Assembly (NCBI RefSeq): GCF_000524195.1
Contig: NW_020170403.1
Location: 168,592-232,591, forward strand
Direction: 5' to 3'
Length of the DNA stretch: 64,000 nt
DNA from: Echinococcus granulosus
Lineage: Eukaryota > Platyhelminthes > Cestoda > Cyclophyllidea > Taeniidae
Of the stretch, positions 57,527-64,000 are shown in pieces. Position 1 is the stretch's first letter; the number at the start of each line of letters is the position of its first letter. The position numbers and the translations under genes are program-made. Below the pieces are notes generated by a model, which was not told where the DNA came from, made no database searches, and worked only from the letters and a program-made list of their open reading frames with translations.

Positions 57527-57829
57527 TTACACCAAGCCCCTGGGACCTGATGTTCCCCTTTTCATAGGTTTTCTAATGAATCGTGGCAATAAACAAAAAT
57601 TGTTTTTGAGTACACTATGGCGTGTTATTCGTTCTAGAGCCTGCTGAAAAGCCAAATGTCCTCTTTCTATAACCTCACTTGCAAACACCTGTTTAAGGGC
57701 TTCGTGTTTGAGGAGGAATTTTCGCAATTCAAGATCAAAATCCTCATCACCATAATCCTCCTCTTTAACTCGGCCAATTTGTTTGCTACAAGACCTGGGG
57801 CCCATCACCTGCCATAAAGTGACAAAAAA
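57527..57829 (-). CDS. Unassigned minus-strand exon-like frame
   Basis: About 100 residues end at TAA. The central part, VKEEDYGDEDFDLELRKFLL through KHEALKQVFASEVIERGHLA to QQALERITRH, looks like a charged, helical, possibly coiled-coil protein. On the minus strand TTTTTGTCACTTTATGGCAG could be an acceptor near 57800. I found no matching upstream exon and do not recognise the family. It starts about 0.5 kb beyond the fold-back. Confidence 0.35.
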   Translation of the reverse strand, partial: FFVTLWQVMGPRSCSKQIGRVKEEDYGDEDFDLELRKFLLKHEALKQVFASEVIERGHLAFQQALERITRHSVLKNNFCLLPRFIRKPMKRGTSGPRGLV

Positions 57830-58295
57830 CATTCCCAACGTATGTTGAAATCAAGCTGAGGTAGATAAATGCGAAGGCCAAATATATGTGATGGGTTGTT
57901 GCAGATGCAGATATCAGCTGCTGTTGTTGTTACATTTCCTCCTTTGAGCGATTTTTGCGGACCCAGACACGAAAACTCGTCTTTTTATGCTATAAATATT
58001 CTTTTATACACTTGAACAAGAATGCAATTGAAGTATTTTTGCGTAAAATGAATGTCGAAAAAACTGGACATTATTTTATTCAGCTCGGCCTAAATGTATA
58101 TTTGAAGCAAAGCAACTTTACATTTAACCTCTCTGTAAAATTCCATCATATTAAAGTACCCTTCCTTCATTCGGATCCATCTGGTTCACTATACATTTTT
58201 AAAAAATTCACTGAGTATTCTCTCTGACTAGTTAAAAGTTAGAAAGAAATTTATGAATCGAAAAGCTACGAAAGAACACTATTTTTTCTCTAAAA

Positions 58296-59326
58296 GAAGG
58301 CAATCATTTGCTCTGAAGACGAAGCAAATCACAACACTAGGATGGCAAAAGCATTGCCGATATACAGGAGGGCTGGGCATGGGCCTCTGGGACATGCCGT
58401 CCAGTGGAACTGCAACCGCAGAGCCCCAATTGTTCGCGTAACCGAAACGAAGGGTTAAACAAATAATCAGGTCAGCACAAAGCATCTAATCCAGTGCTAC
58501 TCTTGGTCAATCTCCCACGCCGGACGTTACAGCGCAGTCGATGCTCTAAAAACAGGAAAAACGGACCAGACGCCCTAGTCATCGAATTTGCACGTAACAG
58601 AGAATATCTGAATGCAACGTCAATGGTCGCTTTTAGGGAGTTCACTGGCTGTAGAGCTTCCTTATGTTCAGAAAGTGTATTAGGAAAGAGAGAATGCGCA
58701 GGCCGTCACGCATGCCGATCGCTAGTCGTAAGAGCACTGTCGTAAAAGTATAGTCAATTCCTCCGAATAAAGTCTCCCTCCTTGAAAATTTGTTCCCAAT
58801 AATATCTATCAGGGTTAATTCGCTATTAGAAAGGTGGAGGAGATGTCGCGTGTTAGCTTAATGGATATCTTCATGCAGGTACCGTAAAAACAGCTCCATA
58901 ACAAACGTTTCCAGATGGTTTGTGTCTAGTATTGCTTTGTTAATTAATGGTATTCCTGTAGAGCACAGGCTAGAGTAGTTGCTTAAGGTAGACGTCATTT
59001 TCAGTCCTATTATTCAGAGTGGTCACAGATTTACCTCTCTGCAGCGTATGACTTTTTCATCATTAACGTTTAGCACACAGTAATAGAAATTTGGGCGGTT
59101 GTCATTTGAGATTGGGCCTGCATTCCACTGTCACCAATGTAGCGTCTGAGTCTTCACGGAAGAAAAACTAAGACAAAGTACTTGGGCAGTGGCGATATAG
59201 AGAAGTGTTGGGGGGAAAGGGTATGGCATGCGCGAATGGCCAAGCTGTCCAGAAGGAAAACCAAGGCGGAGCTTTAAGTGCCCATGTAACCAAAGTGGAA
59301 AGTTGAACAAACAATCAAAACATTGC
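58296..59326 (-). mobile_element. Short LTR retrotransposon (TRIM-like), near full length
   Basis: Two LTRs flank an internal region of about 0.66 kb. On the minus strand the 5' LTR is 59138-59326 and the 3' LTR about 58296-58480, the latter decayed at its outer end. Next to the 5' LTR, 59128-59136 reads TGGTGACAG on the minus strand, a primer-binding-like start one base from the LTR. The internal region has no frame for gag, protease, reverse transcriptase or integrase, so the element would be non-autonomous. A total of about 1 kb fits terminal-repeat retrotransposons in miniature. Confidence 0.72.
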
Positions 59327-60813
59327 GCGACGCTCTCCTACTGCACTTTTACGGATATTACACCCATGCCCAATTATTTCCCCCTTCGTCAAGAATATTT
59401 GGCATTCTTGAAATTTTGCAATAGCAATAAATAAAAGCAAAAAATTATTGTATGACCCCTTCGCAGTATTCTTTTTAACAAACTGAAAGCCTTATTTTGG
59501 AGCAGGGGGTATAAAGCTTTGCTGTCAAATTAGGTCTCGTTGTGACCAAGTTTAAATCAAAGTTATCAAAGCTCTTCATCCAGTGCATCTCATAAATCCT
59601 TTTGAAAAAAGAGATTTTCTAAAATTTTGACGAAGTTTCCACTTCATCAGCGGTCTCAAAATAGAGGCAAAAATTTGGGAAAATTATTTTGATGATGAAA
59701 TATTTTCAACTTTATGGCAACCAAGAGTGAGTTTGAGTAATTAATCAGCTGGATTAAATTGAGGGTGCAAAATATTGCATTAGACAATAAAAGCAGTAAA
59801 AAATACCTAAAAAAGGAGTTCTTTTCACACTCAATAGCTGTCTGATTGGGAGAGCAGACAAAAGTGATGCCTCAATTCTCTCCAGTTGCTGATAAGAGTT
59901 GAGCACTCCACAGAAATACCCCAGAACTTTGTCTAGCATACTGTTCAACGAAAATTATTTAAAATAATACCCAAAAACTAAAATTTTTACCTTTTGTTTC
60001 TTATGACATATAGAAGTGCTCCAAAATGGGAGTAAAGGAGATGAAGAAACTGATTTTTAAGCTGCAACGGCGCCAAAAACTATTAAAATTTCAAACTTGT
60101 GCATTGCTTAAGTATTTTGTCTATGGTGGGCTTTATGGAGGTGTTGAGCGGTCAGTAGTTGGCTTTGGAAAAACACGTGGGATTGGTTTTGTGGCCGACT
60201 CTGTAGGAGTATAATGGGAGTCCAATTTAGGGGCGATTGGCAAACATTTCCATGTTGTCTTAATTAAAATATGGAACCTCAAATTGCTGCAGAGCACATT
60301 GGGAATTTGCCTCTCTCAGTCTACTAGCAGTTTACTCCCATACACTGCTAAATTCCTGAACATGCAGAAAAAAGTGATTTTACGTAAATTACATTTTATC
60401 TACACCGCTACTTTGAGCTCTGCAGATTTCAGTTCCCCGCTAATTTGCATGGTGTTCTATTGACAGCCAACCAGCCCTCTGCTGTTTCTACAACAATTCT
60501 CATGAAGGCTCTGGAACGGACTTGGGCTCGACAATGTAACCCTTCTAGGGGTTATAGACTTCGCTAAAGTCGTTTTATTTTACATTTGAAGAACAAAACA
60601 TATCGAAGGTCACAGTTGTGACATTGAAGTTTATGCCTTTATTCTTTTTGAATAGGGAGGAATTGAACGTCAAGTAGAACGCCAAAAACAGCATCTTATA
60701 TGGGTTTATTTACTCTTCGGATATGGAGCTACCGTTTAAGGATTCTTTTAAAATATCCAAATCTGTAGTTAGAATTGCACCTGAAACTCTCCCATAACCC
60801 TGATAATTTCTTA

Positions 60814-62125
60814 AATAGCCCCTGGAGACACGTCCGAAGACAAGGGAAGTTATAATACTGGGATAGATCAGGTATTGCCAACATATGGAAGGGTTGAGGG
60901 ACTATTAACATGGTCCGGAGGCTTTGCCACCCACCCGAAGAACAGCAACAGGGCCCCGTAAATAAAACGAAGAGCCAAACAAGCAAACAAAGAACTACAT
61001 AACCTTTCCCCTCTTTGAGTGTCATCCTCGGCGCTTTCCTTGGTCAACTCCAACCCGTCTTTCCTCTGCATTCAGGAAGCATTTAACTCACCCTCATGCC
61101 CCACAAAAATGTCTACCTGGATTGGCTTGACGCGAGAAGGATGGATCACAAGGCTGACGGGTGAACGGTCTCTTACCTACAAAAATTGTAAAGTAAAAAG
61201 GAGATGAAATATCATTTAGTGACATTTTATTTTACAAGTATTCACTGTTTGACCATTTTTATTTAAAATGTTATGGGCGATCTCAACGCGTTCGGTGCTG
61301 TAAGGACAACCACCAACGAACCAGCTGCACCAGTCATCCAATTTGCCGCCATCTGAGAGAATATCAGAATGCAACGTCACCGCTCTCTCTTTTAGCTATT
61401 TTACTGGATCTGGAGTTTCATCCACTTTGAGAATTGCGTTAAGGGAGTGAAATATGCAGATTATCACGTATGTTCATTGCCAATTGCAGGAAAGCTAACC
61501 TAAAAGCAAATGAATTTGATGAAACGGGGTTTAAAATTATCCGCCCCTCCTCGATACTTTGTTCTCACTTCAATGATGCCCAGCCATAACTATTTGGGTT
61601 CTCTCCAGCTAATAGAGAGGTATAGGAGGTATCGGTTGTTCGCCTAAATGGCATCTTCATATATGTACAGCAGACATTTCCTTAACGAGCTTTACCAGGT
61701 GGTTCAAAATCATGGCTAGTGTCGCTTTAGTTGCTAATAGCATTTTTGCAGAACACGGGGACTGGAGTAGCTGCCAAAGGTAGACTTCACTTTTGAACGT
61801 TCACTTAGAGGTCATCACAGGTTCTTTCACCTTCAGCATATGCCTTTCTTTCATCCGTCTCATACTGGGCATTCAGTAATAGAAATCAAAGATGTTATGC
61901 TTTAGGACTGGATTTGCTATCTGCTAACACCAATGCAGAGCCATGAGCCGCCCCTGAGGTCTAAAGAGGTCATAATACTAGGTTGAGAAATGTATTGGTG
62001 AAGTACAGAAGGAAAGGGGACTACTGGTATTTCTTGCACGCCATTATGCCCAGCGCAACTACTAAGGCGGGACCCTTCAGTACCCGCATAGCTAAAACGA
62101 ACAGTTAAAGTAGCAAAGTATTACA
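60814..62125 (-). mobile_element. Short LTR retrotransposon (TRIM-like), near full length
   Basis: The 5' LTR is 61934-62125 and the 3' LTR 60814-60999 on the minus strand. On that strand a purine run, AAAGAGGGGAAAGG (61016-61003), lies three bases before the 3' LTR, as a polypurine tract should. TGGTGTTAG (61932-61924) follows the 5' LTR by one base. The internal region of about 0.93 kb is the longest in the window and carries all family blocks, but no retroviral-type coding frame. Confidence 0.75.
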
Positions 62126-62705
62126 GTATTTTAGCAGAGCAAAGTTTGTTCGATTCGTATGTGCACCTAGACGGACGCCTCAGTTAAACCAGGATTCGGC
62201 CACTATTGTGGTCCGTGGCTCCCCTACTTCACTCCTATCAACATATCTTCACGCATCTTTGGCCTATAACTCCTCCATATACTGTCTTCAAGATGAATCA
62301 GGTGTAAAGTTAAGACGGAATCTTGTCTTCTTTTCGAAAATAATCCCAAAAAAGAGACAAATACTATGTTTTTTAAATTATCTTTGAATCTCAGGAAAAC
62401 CAATTTTTAACCCTGTTTCTCAAGTATTTGCCATGTGAGAGGACTAACTAAAGGAATCCAATCATCCACAGAAAAATGATCGCACTTCTATATCAAGCAA
62501 TGGTTATATTTTGGTATTGCCGTAACCACGGAAAATTTTGGGAAGCAAATTTTACAGCCATCTACACTTTTAAACGCCATGTGGCTGTAAGAAATTAGAA
62601 TTCAGGCCAAGAATTATTTTCATCTGTTTACCATCTCCTCATTCCTAGTAGAGCTTTCTCCACATCTTTGAGACAATAAATCGTCTATTGGTAAGTTAAT
62701 GGTAT

Positions 62706-62901
62706 TGTAGCACCCCAACACCCCGCTGAAGCCGACATAAGGCATAATACATAGGCTAAATATGCACTGCCGACGTGGAGAAGGGCTGAAAGCCATTGAC
62801 ATGGCCCAAAGACCATGTCGTCTAGCCGATGTACAGGGGCGGAGCCTTAAGTGCCCTCAAAAACAAAAAGGAAGGGTTAGCCAAACAATAGACGTGTTGC
62901 A
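62706..62901 (-). mobile_element. Solo LTR of the short retrotransposon family
   Basis: It is 196 bp, TGTAGCACCCC...GTGTTGCA on the plus strand. It shares CATTGACATGGCCCAAAGACCATG, GGGGCGGAGCCTTAAGTGCCC and AGGGTTAGCCAAACAATAG with the other copies. No internal region adjoins it. It lies about 580 bp beyond the element at 60814-62125. Confidence 0.75.
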
Positions 62902-64000
62902 GCGTGAAGGAAGTTCTTCCACCAGGCTTTTCACACAATAAACACAAATTGCTTCGCTTTTTAAATAAAATAATAAATAATTTAATTCTGCAAATTTAAG
63001 CCAAGAGTCGGGGTTTTAGACACATTATACTGCATTAAATTGTCTACAAAACTGGTAGCTATTTTAGTTCCTTCCAGTTTTTAATTCTAAAGGCTAAACA
63101 TCTGTGCCAAATTGAAGCATTTTGGGTGACAAATAAAGGAGGCGGGTTAGCATTCGTAAGATGGACAATTAAGTAGACTTTGTGGCTCTTTTAAGGCCTA
63201 GGGGGAATATATCCCTCCTATCACATCTTTTTTGTGCCTAAAGAGGCAAGGGAATCCTCACCCGCAAATTGTACAACTCCTGAAGGGTACACTGTGTCAA
63301 AATATGAGCCACACTGCCTAGCAGCATATGGCAGTGACACTAAAGTGGTAGCATGATCAGTCATTTTCATCCTCTGTCAGTTGCTGTTTATTAAGTTTAA
63401 ATCTACTTTTGGTAATTCTTCCTCGCGCTTCACTTAAATGCTGTAAACGGAGTAGATTTAAATATGAACTCTTCGATCTCCATGGATTATCGCTATCTCG
63501 GTGTTGTGAAGTTCCCCCTATCCCCACAGTTGCCTGGACCTTCTTCGTGCAAATAATTAACCTCACCCCTTAGGAAGTCTCAAGGGTTAATTCGAGAAGC
63601 TAAAGTGGTAAACAAGATTCTAATTTAGTTTGTCATACTCAAGACTTGAAAGTCGTAGGAGGAAGGCGTTTGTTGTGGGTGGCTGATGCTACAGAGGCGC
63701 ATAAGACAGGAAATGTCAAGGCCTCGCCGACTTTTGAAGAATATCGGGATACAGCAAGCTACATTACGTAAAGTAGGAGCTTATTTGAAAGAGCTTAAGT
63801 GTGACCTTTTAAGTTAGAAGCTTTTATGTAATTAATGATTTACGTCTTGATATGATCACAGAACACTGCTGACTCCTCCTCATGTGGCTTTTAAGCTAAT
63901 GCTCCCACAGCTAGGGGTTGACATAGAAAGTTTTCTTTTTATTTAGCACAGGTTCTAACAGGAGCAGTGGTTAAACTATTTGCTTTGCTTTCGCTAGCAG

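Larger units (their letters stand above)
48360..64000. other. Gene-poor, repeat-rich region downstream of Shal
   Basis: The first part should hold the Shal 3' untranslated region. No recognisable gene follows for 15.6 kb. The region holds five copies or fragments of the short LTR family (49090, 54975, 58296, 60814, 62706), the fold-back at 56160-57017 and one exon-like minus-strand frame at 57527-57829. Stretches between these, such as 50.0-54.9 kb and 62.9-64.0 kb, show only short frames without family resemblance. Confidence 0.6.

Noticed and set aside
1..64000. CRISPR array, rRNA or tRNA genes
   Set aside because: No regularly spaced direct repeats, rRNA landmarks or tRNA T-loop with a plausible cloverleaf were found; a CRISPR array is not expected in an animal genome.

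Overview
This is animal nuclear DNA: AT-rich, intron-rich and gene-sparse, with GT-AG introns of 0.2 to 7 kb. It most likely comes from a parasitic flatworm, probably a tapeworm. That is inferred from gene density, gene content and a compact family of retrotransposons with long terminal repeats (LTRs) resembling those described from taeniid cestodes. No bacterial or viral gene was seen. A 100-N assembly gap lies at 37241-37340.

Four protein genes are well supported by splice phase and family alignment. (1) 8053-18112, plus: the last three coding exons of a protocadherin-like adhesion receptor, covering part of one cadherin repeat, the transmembrane helix and the cytoplasmic tail; its 5' exons lie outside the window. 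(2) 18891-19641, minus: a complete two-exon gene for mitochondrial ribosomal protein L43, converging on the protocadherin. (3) 20657-23435, plus: ARPC4, subunit 4 of the Arp2/3 complex, with a start codon apparently alone in its first exon. (4) 24745-48359, plus: a complete six-exon Shal/Kv4 voltage-gated potassium channel (879 residues) with T1 domain, S1-S6, a TLGYGD filter and a long cytoplasmic tail that keeps the dileucine targeting motif.

The rest is introns and repeats. An LTR family of about 195 bp (TG...CA ends) occurs as solo LTRs at 13619, 14188, 19958 and 62706, and as short LTR-internal-LTR elements without coding capacity at 58296-59326 and 60814-62125, with broken copies at 6065, 24190, 49090 and 54975. 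A primer-binding-like TGG start and a polypurine tract show that most copies read on the minus strand. One solo LTR, flanked by a 4-bp repeat, sits between the divergent L43 and ARPC4 genes. No copy was found inside the 23.6-kb Shal gene.

The most striking unexplained structure is a giant fold-back at 56160-57017: two arms of about 400 bp in inverted orientation, nearly identical over most of their length, around a 58-bp loop. Most arm differences would still pair as G-U in a plus-strand RNA. A few unassigned exon-like frames are flagged, including a possible alternative 3' exon of Shal at 47535-47762.
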